The notes beneath the pieces were generated by a model. It was not told the DNA's origin and made no database searches. It saw only the letters and a list, made by a program, of their open reading frames with translations. Below, in pieces: positions 47,535 through 59,265 of a stretch of DNA of 64,000 bases. The position numbers and the translations under genes were made by a program. Numbering within the stretch: the stretch's first letter is position 1; the number at the start of each line of letters is the position of its first letter. This stretch comes from Fusarium oxysporum f. sp. lycopersici 4287 (taxonomy: Eukaryota > Ascomycota > Sordariomycetes > Hypocreales > Nectriaceae), in the NCBI RefSeq assembly GCF_000149955.1, contig NC_030992.1, positions 2,903,477-2,967,476 of the forward strand. Direction: 5' to 3'.

Positions 47535-50052
47535 CTAGTCACCCAGGGGCATGCCCTCAAGCTCATCTAGCAATCGTCGCCAGTTGTCTGCGAGCATCTC
47601 GGCGTACTTGACTCGCTCGCCGGCCCAGTCCTGGTTCCATCGGCTGACCTGGTATTGAGTTGATTGGAAGGTGACAAGTTCGTCGCGGATACACTCCTTG
47701 ACGAAGATGGAGCGATTGTGTTGCTGGACAATAGACTCCTTATCCTGATCCTTTGTTAGCGCTTCCTCTTCTAATAGTTCAGAGAGAGACTTACCTTGAT
47801 GATGTTCTCTGCTATGCGGTCGATCTCACCAGCCTTAACCACGCCTTCTGGCTTAGATCTCAAGTTGGCAAGCTTGTTCTCATTTGTCTGAATCCTCCGC
47901 TCCAGATAAGGAATGTTATCTTTATCCAATCGCTCTCTTCGCTCAAACATCTCACGCACGCTGACAAGAGCATCTCGTTGGCGCTTGAGGTCCTCAAGAA
48001 CTCCCTCGTCCCATCCACGGCTCTCATCCTCCATCAAAGCCTGGCAAGTTCTGAGGTGTTTGCTCATGGCAACAAGTCCATCATTAAGAAGAGGAACCTC
48101 GTTGGTGTCAGTTGCGTAAGTATCCTCCGATGTTTCTGTCAAAGAAGCCAAAGAAAGGGCAATCCGAGCGTGGTCAGCAGCCACGCCCTCGGTTCGCTTG
48201 ACGAGACGATCCATGATGTTGCAGACGTTAATGTAAAGCTCAGCAGACCGCTTGACGCCATTGCGTGTTCGGTTGAAGAGATCCTCGAGTTCAGCTGGCA
48301 AAGAATCCTCCAAACCAGGTGGTAGTGCTCTATCAGTAAACTCATCCTGAACAGAAATGGTAGCTTGCTTGCGCCACACAGATAGTTCCTGATGCTGATA
48401 TTAGCTTCAGCAGTTGATTTACACTTGGTGGCAGAATTGACTTACTGTAGGAACGGTCAAGAACATGACGACAAGTTGTTCCTGACTCAGAATCGGGTGC
48501 CTGATAAGGGCATTCAAGAACCGTGACAGACCCCTCCTTCGCTTCTCGATAAAAGCCCCATCGTTGGACAGATGGCTGCCATTTACACCTACACGCTTAG
48601 GTGGAAGTAGCGGTAGAATACGGAATGGATATCTCTTGTGTAGACAATCCAATAGCCAGACAAAGTCGCTGTATCTGCGAATAACCTTGCTACCGCGCCT
48701 TATGCTCGAGATTTCATAATTATGGTGCTGGAACATGAAAACACCTTCCTTTTCCGGCATAAGCACAACAACGACATTCTCCTCGGCGCCGCGGCTGGCT
48801 CTACCACTACTCGTATGGTGTTGAAGAGCTGGAGGTTGTGCAGTTGGTGTCATATCGGGAGCTCCACCAAAGGGATTCTGGACAGGCCCAGAGGGAGATT
48901 CCCCAAAGCCTACAACAGGGTTGTTCCCATCAAAGTATCCCCATCCACCAGGCGTTGTCACCGAGTTGCTGCTATGCTGTCTCCGGCTGTTTGGAGACGT
49001 AGTGGCTTGAGGGGATGCAATATTAGGCAGAGGAGGAGCGTCGATTACTGTTGTCGGGGGTGTTTGGCCAAAGCCGGCATGGCCATTTGTGCTGTTTCGC
49101 TGGGTGCCGTTGGACTTGGAGGGACCATGATCATGGGTTTTGTGCATATCAGGACTCCCCCATGGATCATCCTCTGGGTCATCCATGGCTGGTCGAAATT
49201 GCTTAGGCTGTTGTTGCGCGGGAGGAGTTTGTTGTTGTTGAGGAGGAATATCTTTTGGAGGTGTCTGAGGCGGCTTCGCGGAGAGTTCAGCGACTGGAGG
49301 TAGGATGGGCTCTGCAGTGAGACCCGCGAGCTTGGGTTGCGGAAGGCCTGTGATGGAAATGAGTTATTAGCTGGACCTGAGTAGTGTCCCCACCAACCGC
49401 CGGGGGGCATATGCCAGCACTGATATGACATCCATGGCATTGCATTGACCAGTTGATAGGGCAGCTTGTAAGTCTTGGCAAGCAAGCGATTTACATGAGG
49501 GGAAAATAATCATGCGAAATTCGAATCGAAGAGATATGTTTACTTACGTTTTCGGCGCTCGTCAACACCATCCAGGCTTATGACTTCGCCCTCTTGTGCA
49601 AGGCCTACCAGAGCCAGCAGCACATTGAACTCGTTTCGACCTAGCAGTACATCCCCGCCTCCGGGAGCAACCAAGGACATAATGCGAGCTTGGGCATCAG
49701 CACCAAGTCTGGCAGTAGCAAAGAGCTTTGCGACACCACCAGAAGTGACCTGACCTCCGCTACCATCTTCGCGCACTACTGTATCGAAGGTCTCGATATA
49801 TTCATCGGGCACGTCGTTACCGGGGAGGAGGTTGCGAATAAGATCGGCTCTGCTCTGCTGCTTGCGCGGCGTGGGCATGTCCCAAGGTGAATCATGGGAG
49901 TCGTTATCGTCAGCGAAGAGACTGTTGGATGGCTTTGGAGTTCCAGAACCAGAGTCATCGTCGAAGAGTCCAGCACCGCCGCGACGAGCTGGACCAGTAG
50001 ACGAGCCCAGACCTGGGCTGTCCTCCGTCGGCGATGAACCAAAAAGTGACAT
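47535..50052 (-). CDS. MVP1: Sorting nexin MVP1 (SNX8-like, PX-BAR)
   Basis: In this family the protein binds PI3P on endosomes and acts in retrograde/vacuolar protein sorting. Four exons: 50052-49548, 49347-48446, 48388-47795 and 47744-47535, giving 736 residues. The N-terminal 170 residues start MSLFGSSPTEDSPG and carry a helical EH-like region. A Gln/Pro-rich linker follows. The PX domain lies at about 365-470, with the PI3P-binding core SKVIRRYSDFVWLLDCLHKRYPFRILPLLPPK (written here as the RRYSDF and PLLPPK motifs). The C-terminal third (about 470-736) is a long helical BAR-like region (ELEDLFNRTRNGVKR, CQALMEDESRGWDEGV, KECIRDELVTFQST), ending MPLGD. The order matches yeast Mvp1. It shares its strand with the uL15m gene upstream. 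Confidence 0.93.
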
Positions 50053-50620
50053 TGTGACTTTCAGGCGAGCAGTGAATGTAAGATTATCTTGCGGCGCGTA
50101 TCAATCTCGTCGATGTCGATCAGCCGAGTCGCGATTACTCGTGGAGAGCGTAGATCGGTCGTCTAGATAGCGATTCGTAATCGAAGCCGCGAAGAGGACG
50201 ATATACAGCGCAATCGAGTTGGGTGCGCGATACCGAGCCTGCGATGGAACAAAGCTGCAGCTACAGGAGTTGAAGCGAAGCCAATAAGCAATACAGAAGC
50301 TCTAGCGACGAAATACACGCGAATTGAGAGGCAACTGGGAGGTTGGTGAAGTCATTCCAAGTGGAGAAGACCTGGGTCTGCGACATCAACTTAAACCGGA
50401 CGGAGCTGTTGTGGAGAGTCATGGGTACGTACCCCCTGACGCATGCAACGGTTAAAATGGATGTTCCTGGAGACGCCACAGCCCGTCGAGACTGTGGCTG
50501 ATCACCAGAGGTTACGGAAACAAGTTCGTGAGTTCAATTGTTTGTACATTGCTTGTTATCACATCCAAGTGTCTATACTCGGTCATTATAATACAATTCT
50601 TCATATGCCCTTCCCAACTC
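50053..50620. promoter_or_regulatory. MVP1 promoter / uL15m 3' region
   Basis: 568 bp between two genes transcribed leftward. Nothing coding is supported. The MVP1-proximal part holds a GCG/TCG-rich leader-like sequence. Confidence 0.5.
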
Positions 50621-51587
50621 TTAGAACAGAGTCTCCTCAGTGGCTGCCTTCTCCTTCTTAACCTCGCTCTTGATCTTGTGCACACCAGGCACCCTGAAGT
50701 ACAAACTGGGCGACTCTCCTGGAGCAAGCTGGTGGCTCAAGTATCCTCGGTGTGCGGGATCACGATAGTACTCAATGTCCTCACGGCTGGTAGGGTCGGG
50801 TAATCGGTACCGGAAGGGTGAATCGCGGGCTGCGGCCAGCACAGTATCGACGTGCTCCAATCCTTGAGGGAGAGGCTTATCTGTGTTGACGGACTGGCCT
50901 CGTAGGAGTCGTTTTATGGCCAGCTTGGTATAGTATCGGGTGAGGACCTTGCCTCCAGCACCTTCAATAGCGGCAATAGCTCCAGCAGAAACACGGGAGA
51001 CCATTACATCGATGGGCTGCTTAAGCATATCCGCACCTCGGGAGAGGACCTTGACACCATCCTTGACAGTTCCAACAATGCCACACTCGATCAATTCCTT
51101 TGGTGTAATCTGCTTGGTGGGGTCGATTCGTCCTTGGTCGATCCAAACCTGGATCTGGTCGAGGTTGACTTCCGACATCTGAGGAGCTCGGCTGCAAATT
51201 TGTTAGTCAATTGAACTCTTGTAACTCCTGACTCTTCAAATTCTTGTCGGAATATTTGTAGGCGCCTCACAAGTTGCTGAAACCCTTTCGGCCATGCTTG
51301 ACGATCAAAGGTGTCTGACCACCCTGGAACCACGGCTTGACCTTTCCATGCTGCTTCTGACCCTTGTGACCACGACCAGATGTCTTTCCGTGTCCGGACG
51401 AGGGACCACGACCAACTCGCTTCTTCTGGTGAACGGCGCCAGCGTTGTTGGCGAGACTGCTGAGGATAGACGCATTTCGGGTCTGGAGGGAGAGGCCGGA
51501 GAGGTAGGCGGTCAGCGACGACACGGGAGCATTGGCAGTCGTCCTGCAGCACAGCGGCGTGCTGAAGGGTGAAATTCGAGGAGGCAT
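50621..51587 (-). CDS. MRPL10: Mitochondrial large-subunit ribosomal protein uL15m (yeast Mrpl10 family)
   Basis: This is a component of the large subunit of the mitochondrial ribosome. Exon 1 is 51587-51271 and exon 2 is 51191-50621 (79-nt intron), giving 295 residues. The first 45 residues are Ser/Thr/Arg-rich and depleted in acids, consistent with a presequence. The uL15 Gly-rich, Lys-rich core follows: [23 protein letters not shown], with [11 protein letters not shown] and [10 protein letters not shown]. The C-terminal part has the nucleotide-independent L15 beta region ([33 protein letters not shown]) and a mitochondrial extension rich in Lys/Glu at the end. The length fits fungal uL15m. 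Confidence 0.93.
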
Positions 51588-51978
51588 CGTCGTGGAGAGG
51601 GCGCCGTGGCCGTGAGTCTGGAATTGATGCTGGCGATCTCGAAGTCGACGGTAACCAATTTTTTGAATGGCTTAGCGCAAGAATGTCAAGCTGGGGCAGT
51701 GGATGCCTCAGGCTGCAACTCATGGAAACTCATCGACGACAGGCTCAGAGCCAACGTTTTTGAAATTGAGATTGAAAATGATTATTGTACTATTAGAAGA
51801 CTTCATAAAGTCTTTGTATCTTCACTGGCCGTACCAAAGGTCCGGCCTTCCGGAAAGAGGGAGCCGTTGAACCTCCCTCAAAGATATCACTTACACACAT
51901 TACTCCAATACATCAACCACAGAGCCCAAATCTTTCACCTGAACATCTTAATCCCATATAGCATTCATTATGAAACAT
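51588..51978. promoter_or_regulatory. Promoter/leader of uL15m gene
   Basis: 391 bp upstream of the uL15m start, up to the 3' end of the tiny gene candidate. The plus-strand frame across 51606-52085 lacks domain features and is treated as chance. Confidence 0.4.
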
Positions 51979-52253
51979 TCATGAACCGAGAACACGATAA
52001 TCAGTTGCAGAGAGTCCTTCCTCCCAGGCTTTGCGTATCCCCAGCCGTGCTTGCGAGTCTTTCTCTTGCCTTAGCAGCGCGCTGAGCTCTTTTGATTCTC
52101 TTTCTGCGTCTATAAATAGCCAAGCAGCACCCAAATGAGAAATAATGCAATAAGAGGCATACCAATCACAAGAAATAAAAACATTGGATCGGATGCAAGA
52201 TTCGCTGGGTCATCATCAGTAGCCCGGTGGTGCTTGAACATCATGGTGCCCAT
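51979..52253 (-). CDS. Possible tiny spliced gene (membrane-like N-terminus), low confidence
   Basis: From ATG 52253 the frame reads MGTMMFKHHRATDDDPANL, then a hydrophobic stretch (FLFLVIGMPLIALFLIWVLL), and stops at 52110 if unspliced (47 residues). A 53-nt GTATGC...ATAG intron fits inside the hydrophobic part. Splicing it gives about 73 residues, with a charged helical end (ESKELSALLRQEKDSQARLG...DYRVLGS) and the stop at 51979. In a third frame the region after the intron also reads a basic RRRKRIKRAQ tail. The frame is also open upstream of the ATG, with hydrophobic content (KFIWPALNTAISIVQ). The region may therefore be a partial or decayed membrane-protein gene. Confidence 0.28.
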
Positions 52254-53258
52254 TTGAACGATCGATATAGCTGTGTTCAAGGCTGGCCAGATAAACTTTG
52301 TAGAGACAGCGATTAAACAAGTATTGTATAAGCCTTTTGGCTGGCTTCCGTTGTCTCAGCTCAAGACGCCCAGTTTCGTTGTGAATGACCCGTACGTTGA
52401 GATGCTTGACTGATGGAAGTCTAGCACAACTATCACCTCGAAGGAGATTCTGTCTCTTAGTTTTGTACTCAAATAATGACTATAGTAAAGATTAGATATT
52501 CCGGTTGACATTGTGGGTGTCAGCGGATGCGTACTTACTCAACAAAATACTCATGGAGCTGTTTGGTTGCGGAAATCGTGCAGGTGAGACGATATGCAAA
52601 ATAGACCAAACAATGAGGGGAACACTGATATATACCATCAGGTATTAAACTGTAAGTTTAAGTGAATTGAACATCTCTGTACTTTCATCATCCTTGTATT
52701 CAAGCATAGCCCAAGGCACACTCTTAACTGCATGAATCTATAAGTCAACAACAACAACAACAACAGCAGGGGTATCAAACATATACAACCAACACTCAAT
52801 AGAGGATTGACTGAAGATAGAAGCGCAAGGGTTGTAAAGCTGATGAATTATGCTTAAATAAGATACAAGGCACGGCCTGGGGCTTCGCCTTGACTCAGCC
52901 CATCTCCATGCATTTGAGAGATGTAACCTGCTCGAGTGCGTGTCTGGGCATAACAGAACGACTCTTAAGCCTCTGGATACAGGAGCTACCCCAGGTCTTG
53001 TATGACCCTTTTGAACATCCGGAAGTTATTGTTTACTCAAACCAACTTTGCCGCCCCATGACTCGAGATGGACCTTAGATCATGAGCCTCTGATGACATA
53101 TGCTCGGGACATATAAACGGCCTTGAATGTATAGATTATATACATACAAACGACTTTGCAATGTATCAATGAATGAACTAACTCAGTATACCAACTCCAA
53201 GCTCTTCGAGAGCAAATACCCAACACCATATAAGCGCAAGAAACCAATCTATCCCAAC
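52254..53258. other. Intergenic region, about 1 kb
   Basis: Between 52254 and about 52480 two minus-strand frames stay open without an ATG (one containing RLELRQRKPAKRLIQYLFNRC), compatible with a decayed gene. The rest has CAA repeats near 52748 and nothing coding. Confidence 0.4.
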
Positions 53259-54125
53259 TCACAATTCTACAACTCTCTCATCATCAAAACCCTTTGTGTT
53301 CTCCAACGTCGGGCCCTTATACCCCAAAACATACCCCCTCTGATTCGCAACAATCTTCACACCACCCTTCTTAAACTCCGTCGTATAATGCGTATGACCA
53401 AACATCCAAACCTGCACTCCACGCATAAACTCCCTCGCCTGGATAACATCCGTCGAAAACGCCGTCTTGTACGGTGCATTCGCATGTTCTGGTCTCGAAG
53501 ACCCTTTTACACAGGGTGCGTGGTGCGTTACCACTAAGACATTTCTCTGAGATTCTGCTGCAAGGTTGTTGAGCTCGGATATGGTCTCTGTGAGATAGGC
53601 GAGATCCCGGGCGTGACACTCGTTGTGTTTGGCGACGGTCCAGTCTTTAATAAGTTTGTAGTCTGATACTCGGAGGGCAATGGTCTCAGCTGCTGAAGAA
53701 TGGATATTCGACCATAATGTTGCGCCGATAATTGTGAGTTTCGAATCCGGATCGTCCCAGCGATTTCGATCCAAAATCACAAGTTTTCCCTTCAGAGACT
53801 TTTCTTTCTCCAGCTCCCTCGCCTTTTCAATACCGTCCTCATAGCTCATCTCATAGAACTCATGGTTGCCAAGAACTAAGAAAACCTTCTCGAAGCGTTC
53901 TGTTTGGCGTGCGAGGAAAGGAAGAAACATGTCGTAGTCGACTAAACGGCCTATATCACCCCCAAGAATGAGAAAAGGTGCTTTGACAGGGAAGTCAAAC
54001 GTTGCGTATTGTCGATTTAGCTCCAGATGAAGATCCGACATGATTTGTACTGCTCGGCCACATGGTTCTCGATGAGGAATCGCAGGGCCGAAGAGATATT
54101 CTGAGACACGATTTAAGGCATCCAT
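53259..54125 (-). CDS. Calcineurin-like metallophosphoesterase
   Basis: This is a two-metal-ion phosphoesterase of 288 residues, single exon, starting MDALNRVSEYLFGPA. All five signature blocks are visible: SDLHLE (30-35), GGDIG (55-59), GNHEF (86-90), THHAP (200-204) and GHTHY (243-247). Their Asp, His and Asn residues bind the metals. There is no signal peptide or membrane helix, so it is likely cytosolic. The substrate cannot be deduced. It resembles the small fungal phosphoesterases related to bacterial serine/threonine phosphatase-like proteins. Both neighbouring intergenic regions are 0.8-1 kb and contain no partner gene. Confidence 0.92.
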   Translation of the reverse strand: MDALNRVSEYLFGPAIPHREPCGRAVQIMSDLHLELNRQYATFDFPVKAPFLILGGDIGRLVDYDMFLPFLARQTERFEKVFLVLGNHEFYEMSYEDGIEKARELEKEKSLKGKLVILDRNRWDDPDSKLTIIGATLWSNIHSSAAETIALRVSDYKLIKDWTVAKHNECHARDLAYLTETISELNNLAAESQRNVLVVTHHAPCVKGSSRPEHANAPYKTAFSTDVIQAREFMRGVQVWMFGHTHYTTEFKKGGVKIVANQRGYVLGYKGPTLENTKGFDDERVVEL

Positions 54126-54921
54126 TGTGACCGAAACTGATATGGTTTGTGTGACGAGAATAGAATAGAATAGAGAACAACCCGTGAATTGAATGATATT
54201 GGCGCAGACTTCTCTTTGTGGTTTCTAGGACTCTTATACATAGGACTTGGTCAACCCTCCATGAACTGGTGGGTCTAGAATTATAGCTGATTGCCTTGAG
54301 GGCAGTGCTCTCTAGACCGGGGCCTCCAACGCCACGTCCATTCAGCCCCTGGGAATCTGCCTACGCTACCGCGGAATCTACACACTTAAGGGATGGGTGC
54401 ATGAGGCTCAAGGTTTGCAGTAGTAAGAACCATAAATTAAGGTCAGGGCGATCACTTATGCATAATACCACCAAAAGAGACATGCAACAAAACCACTTCT
54501 CTGTGGTTGTAGAATGAGCCGGTCCTCATCCTACATGTATCATTAATACCAACGGGTTCTCTGACATCTAGAGTAGAATGTAAATCCATCATCTCTTAGA
54601 TCATCTTGACAAAGACCTCCCAAACCGTGTATGCAGCAGATTCCCCACGATGCGCGTGCCCTATCCCTTTAGTACAATGATAGACGAGTATCCCGGCTAT
54701 GGCTAAAGCAAAGGCAGGATGCTCGGGACAAAAACAAAACGCCGCACCCTCTTTTATTTTCCCTGTCCCCGAATGTGTAATAATCCCTTTGACCTAGTCG
54801 AATGAAGTTGCTTATGCCCCCGAAGCGCCGTTGATGTTTGGTTGATAATCGCAGTGCTCGAATGCTGATGATGATCCGTTTGTTAGAGTCCATACTCAAG
54901 ACAGCTCAAGTCTAAAGTGGC
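54126..54921. other. Intergenic region
   Basis: About 0.8 kb containing the promoter of the phosphoesterase and the 3' region of the mannosyltransferase. No supported gene is present. Confidence 0.55.
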
Positions 54922-56651
54922 CTAGTACGGATGCTCCCAGCCGCCAGCAACGTCGACCCATTCTGCAAGACATGATCCCTCTTTGCCTTCAACGTCGACA
55001 ACGTCTGTATCACATCTGCAGCGACAGCCAATGCCACCTTCTTGCACGTCGTCCCAATGCTCCCAGTAATCATCTTCCTCAAATCTCTTATACTCGGGGA
55101 ATGTTGTCTTTTCTAGGTAGGGCTCACGTTCGAGCTGTTTGCCCGGCGCATTGGCAGGGCAATGCTGAATCGTTGTATGTCGGTAACCAAAGTCTCGGAA
55201 GTAATGGATATCCTGGGGCCCGAGGAGAGCGCCAGCGGCAAGGGAGTGAATAGGAGCATCGCCCCACTAAGCAATGTTAGCATCGTTACAAAAAGGGGGA
55301 CTTTGGCTTGCATACTCGTTCCATCCAAAAGCCACCGCTTCTGTCCATCATTTCAAAGAAGTCCTGGTACTCCTTGCTGCGGAACCAGCTGAGCTTCGCA
55401 ATTTCGAAATTGGACCAGAAGTGGCACATGTTGTAGGTCTCTCCCTCCATTGACTCAGGGTCGACAATGTTCTCCTTTTTACCCGTGAGGGTATCCCAGA
55501 AACTCTTCTCGGGATTTGGCGAGGTATCGCTGTCCTTAGAAGCGTCCTCGTCCTCGTCCTCTGGTGGCTCGACGAACATTTCCCACAAGCCCTTCGATGT
55601 GATGTTGTTAAGTCGCTTGTAGGCGGAGGCGTATCGAAAGATATTGGGGACAGTCTCTCGAAGTTCCTTGACGGCGATGGTGAAGCCGTATGTTTTGTTG
55701 TGTTCGATCATTTTCTGGAAAGGGTCGCTGCAACTAGTTAGTAATGCGACTGCGTCTTACTAGAGAAGAACGTACTATGTGATGTCGCAAAAGTAGCTGA
55801 TCTCGGGCTCGACTCGCCAGTACCACTCATACTTGAGTAATAAGGGGTGGTTGAAGAAGAAGCTATTGCGCTGTTAGTCAAGCTGTCCTTGATCGCTAAG
55901 AGAACCTCGACCTACCCAGAGTAGAACCTGCACATTTTGTGGTAGCTCTCTAGGCCTCCGTACATGACGGCAGCGTCACCCTGCTTGGCAATACCCTCTG
56001 AAGCTACCTTGGGGTCAATCCAATCGGGGAACCCCCACATGTCTGGTCCAACCTTTCCAAACTCAACATCACCGGAGGTGTGGTTTCTAACAGCCTCCTT
56101 GAAGTTGTCGTCGAAATCACCATCGTTGAGGAACACATAGGGGTAATGATACCAGCGATTGAAATGTCTCTCGACTGATTTTATGGATTGCAAAACACCA
56201 TCGATCTCCTTGTTTCGCGCTAATATCACAAATGCGGCGTTGGCTCGAGGTTGGCTGGTGTCAGGCTGGGCGCAGCCCTCGACGAACACCTTATCGTACT
56301 TTTCGCTGATTTTCCTGTTTGGGCTGTTAGCTATCTGACATGCCAAGCATGCTGATATCAGACTTACCGCATCTTGGGGGGAGCACCCCCTGGTATCAGA
56401 AACCTGCCGGGGGAACTGGGATGGCTGACGAAGAGAATAAAAATAAGGATTAAAACAAGCATTGGAAAAAAGACAACCACGCCCAGAGGTACGGAAATTG
56501 TAGAGTTCCCCTTTAATCGCAGGGGTCTTCGGAAAAAGGCCATGCGAGAATCGACCGACTTGTTATGTTTGGAATCCCTCTTCTCGTCGAGGGGAAGTTG
56601 TAGAGGAGGTTTGCTGGGAGCCACCTTGGTGGCCCTCCTGATCAAGTCCAT
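54922..56651 (-). CDS. GT15 alpha-1,2-mannosyltransferase (KRE2/MNT1/KTR family)
   Basis: In this family the enzyme adds alpha-1,2-mannose to N- and O-linked glycans in the Golgi. Five exons: 56651-56368, 56314-55916, 55862-55776, 55727-55316 and 55266-54922, giving 508 residues. It is a type II membrane protein. A basic cytoplasmic N-terminus of about 52 residues is followed by one helix (about 54-77, [21 protein letters not shown]). The lumenal GT15 domain has [56 protein letters not shown] and the catalytic-region motif [12 protein letters not shown]. An acidic insertion ([15 protein letters not shown]) interrupts the domain. The C-terminal part keeps [14 protein letters not shown], then Cys-rich CRCRCD. 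The 5' end is divergent from the DUF4604 gene. Confidence 0.94.
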
Positions 56652-58182
56652 GGCGAGGAAGATCCTACCACGGCGGTAGGTATTGTGATCGGTAGCAGTC
56701 GGAGTCTGGAGGACATGAAAAGCGCCGTATCGTGGCGCCTGCGACGGCCGTCGAAGACAAGATTGAAGTTGTAGATGTGCTCGTGGTCGAGGAATAGGAG
56801 GCCAGGGAGGGAGATCGGTATTGGTAGATGGGGCAATTAACTTGTACGGTAGCCGTAGGTAGTTCGGTCGATCTTCAAGGTGGGACCGGGAAGTTTAAAA
56901 AGGTGAAAAAAAAAAAAAAAAATTATGTCAAATGTGATCGCAGAAGAGAAGACGGTCGTGGTATCGTTGTCGTGGCTCGTGGATTTCGATGGTATCGTCG
57001 CACGTCGTCCATAGACGTAACATTGAAGGAGAAGCAGTCGTGGGATGGGATATTGGATCTCTAAAAGACAGACAGGGAGACGGTTTGAATTAAGTAATGA
57101 GCGGCAGGGACCACATTCCCTGATTCTAGTGCAATACAGTAGAAATTCCACCAAAGTCAAAGCCAAAGGCAGGCCCAGAGTTTGATCTAGCAAGCAAAAA
57201 ACTACTGACGCGTCGACCTGGTAGAGACGGTCGGTGGGGCACAGACTCCTTGTTCTTGGCGGATGATAGCGAGAGATCACCAATGAATGAGGGAATCCAT
57301 GTTATGAGTTACATTGCATGTTCTATGTACATGTACAACAAGGGCGGTAGAGACTGACTGACTCTTGTACTCAGACTAAGGGTCTTGGCCTTGAAAGGGA
57401 TGCCCAAAAAAAGAATAAGAGAGAGGCAAATAAGGAGAAGACACAGACAGATAGAGCATGAGAGGGTGGGAAGTGGGAGCACGCAAAACATGACGGGGCC
57501 GTGAGCAGAGTCTGTAGCCACTGAAGATAATGACTGATGTAGGGGAGCAGGGAGGTACTGCAGGTGTAGCTTGAGCTGTACCAACTGCAGTTATTCATGC
57601 ACATTCACCAAGATCCCGGGTCGTTACAGGGGGCACGGGCTCGTCCGTGAGCCAATAGCTTGCTCATCCTTTGAATCATGACAGCGTCGATCCAATCAAA
57701 CACCAAACAAAAAGGACGGAACACTACCGGACACCGATATAAGGGCCCACGTTGAACCAGTACATGTACCTAAATGCGTTTGATGCAAAACTGACTGACC
57801 TGAAATGAAGAAAACGAAAACTCCCTGTAAGGAGAAAAATAATTAGATTAGGTTCGCACATCCAGATTGTCACTCACAGACTCATGTGGAGGCTTCTACG
57901 AACAAGCGAAAGCAAGCAAGAAATTCAATTCAGGTCGCTCCAAGACCCACGTGTAACTTAAGTTAGCGCTTGCATGCAGCTGCACTATTGCTCAGAAGAG
58001 TCTAGGCTGGGGTTGGATCTTGGATCTTGATTCCGCTTCATCAAGAACTGCCTGCGATCAACGAATCCTCCCGTCCGTCAAGAAGCCCGTCCCACTGACA
58101 AAGAGCCGCAACCCAATCGCTTACAGCTCAACCAACCATAACAAACAGAGCTGTATCTAGTCTGTTTCATGCATCACCAAAC
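56652..58182. promoter_or_regulatory. Divergent promoter region, 1.5 kb
   Basis: This stretch separates the mannosyltransferase and the DUF4604 gene. A poly-A run of about 17 lies near 56907. Minus-strand frames at 56837-57604 are Leu/Ser-rich and overlap each other, so they are rejected. The sequence near 57640-57750 holds a CCAAT-like word on one strand. Confidence 0.45.
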
Positions 58183-58680
58183 ATGGCACCCAAAATCAAC
58201 TCAAAAAACCTGTCTTACGACACCGAAGCAGCGGCACCGCCATTCCTCGCTGCTCTAAGGGCTCAAGCTGCTGGTGCTACAGGGCCTGATCCACTACTCG
58301 CTGCGCAACGGAGGTCAGCTAAGAAGCGCTCCAGCAGTGAGGAGGCAGAAGATGTCCCGCTTGTCGTAGATGAAGACGGAAACGTTGTGAGTCTTGAGGT
58401 CGACAAGGATGGAGTTGTCAAAGACACTGGAGATTACGACGTGGAACCTGCAGCAGAGAAAGAAACCGCCAAAGAGTCAGAGAGCAAAGCTGCTATTGGA
58501 GGAAGGAAACGAAAGGTTGGAAAAGTCATCGGTGAGGCTGCTGATGAGGCTAAGGATGAGGGCAAAGGAGAGGACAAGAAAAAGGAGAAGGATGATGCCG
58601 AAAAGGAGTCAGCAAAGAATCGCAAACCCAAAAAGAAGACCAAAAAGATTAAGCTGAGCTTTGACGAAGATGAAGGTTGA
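58183..58680 (+). CDS. DUF4604 family small charged protein
   Basis: This is a 165-residue single-exon protein from a clear ATG. The N-terminal MAPKINSKNLSYDTEAAAPPFLAALRAQ segment (KINSKNLSY...PPFLAALR) matches the DUF4604 family, related to human KIAA1143. The rest is highly charged, with DEDGNVVSLEVDKDG and then Lys/Glu/Ala-rich repeats. It ends in the basic KPKKKTKKIKLSFDEDEG tail that is typical of the family. It is probably nuclear and largely disordered. The biochemical role is unknown. It is divergent from the GT15 gene and followed convergently by COX4. Confidence 0.85.
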   Translation: MAPKINSKNLSYDTEAAAPPFLAALRAQAAGATGPDPLLAAQRRSAKKRSSSEEAEDVPLVVDEDGNVVSLEVDKDGVVKDTGDYDVEPAAEKETAKESESKAAIGGRKRKVGKVIGEAADEAKDEGKGEDKKKEKDDAEKESAKNRKPKKKTKKIKLSFDEDEG

Positions 58681-59265
58681 ACGCCATGAGCGAGCTCAAC
58701 GACACACGTTTCTCATCACTCAGAGCTACCATGAGCACCACAAGGATCACACTCATATATCCATCTACAGCCGGTATACGATGTTATCACACGACTTTGA
58801 TATCCAGCATCGACCAGATGAGAGCCCAGACTCCCACAATCTCAGGACTGGAAGTCAGAAAATAGATGAGGGTGCGCCAGACGTACGGTCGAATACTCGT
58901 CGTCTTGCGAAAGGGCACATCTTATTGGCAGTATTGAGTTTCATAACCGCAAATGGATGTTTCACATCCGTATCACGAAATGACATCACAATCCAGCTAT
59001 ACCCAGACTATGGAAGCCTGGAAAGTCATTCCTGATGTATACAAGCTCAATTGGATCAAACTGCTATTGTCACAAACACAACAAGCCCAATATATAGTCA
59101 ACATCAACTTCTGGAAGCTAACTTAGTAAATTGACACAGGGAATAAAGGCACCCTATTCTACACAAAACGGCTCCTCTCTCCAGGGGCACCATGCACATC
59201 CATCTAGTTTTCCCTTAATGCTACGACCCAGTCTCCTCAATACCTCTCAGCGTAATGTAATGCAT
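58681..59265. other. Convergent 3' intergenic region
   Basis: 585 bp between the stop codons of the DUF4604 gene and COX4. The plus-strand frame at 58661-59035 has no recognised feature and is rejected. Confidence 0.55.

Noticed and set aside
51606..52085. 159-codon plus-strand frame
   Set aside because: It lacks motifs and overlaps the uL15m promoter and a better-supported minus-strand candidate.
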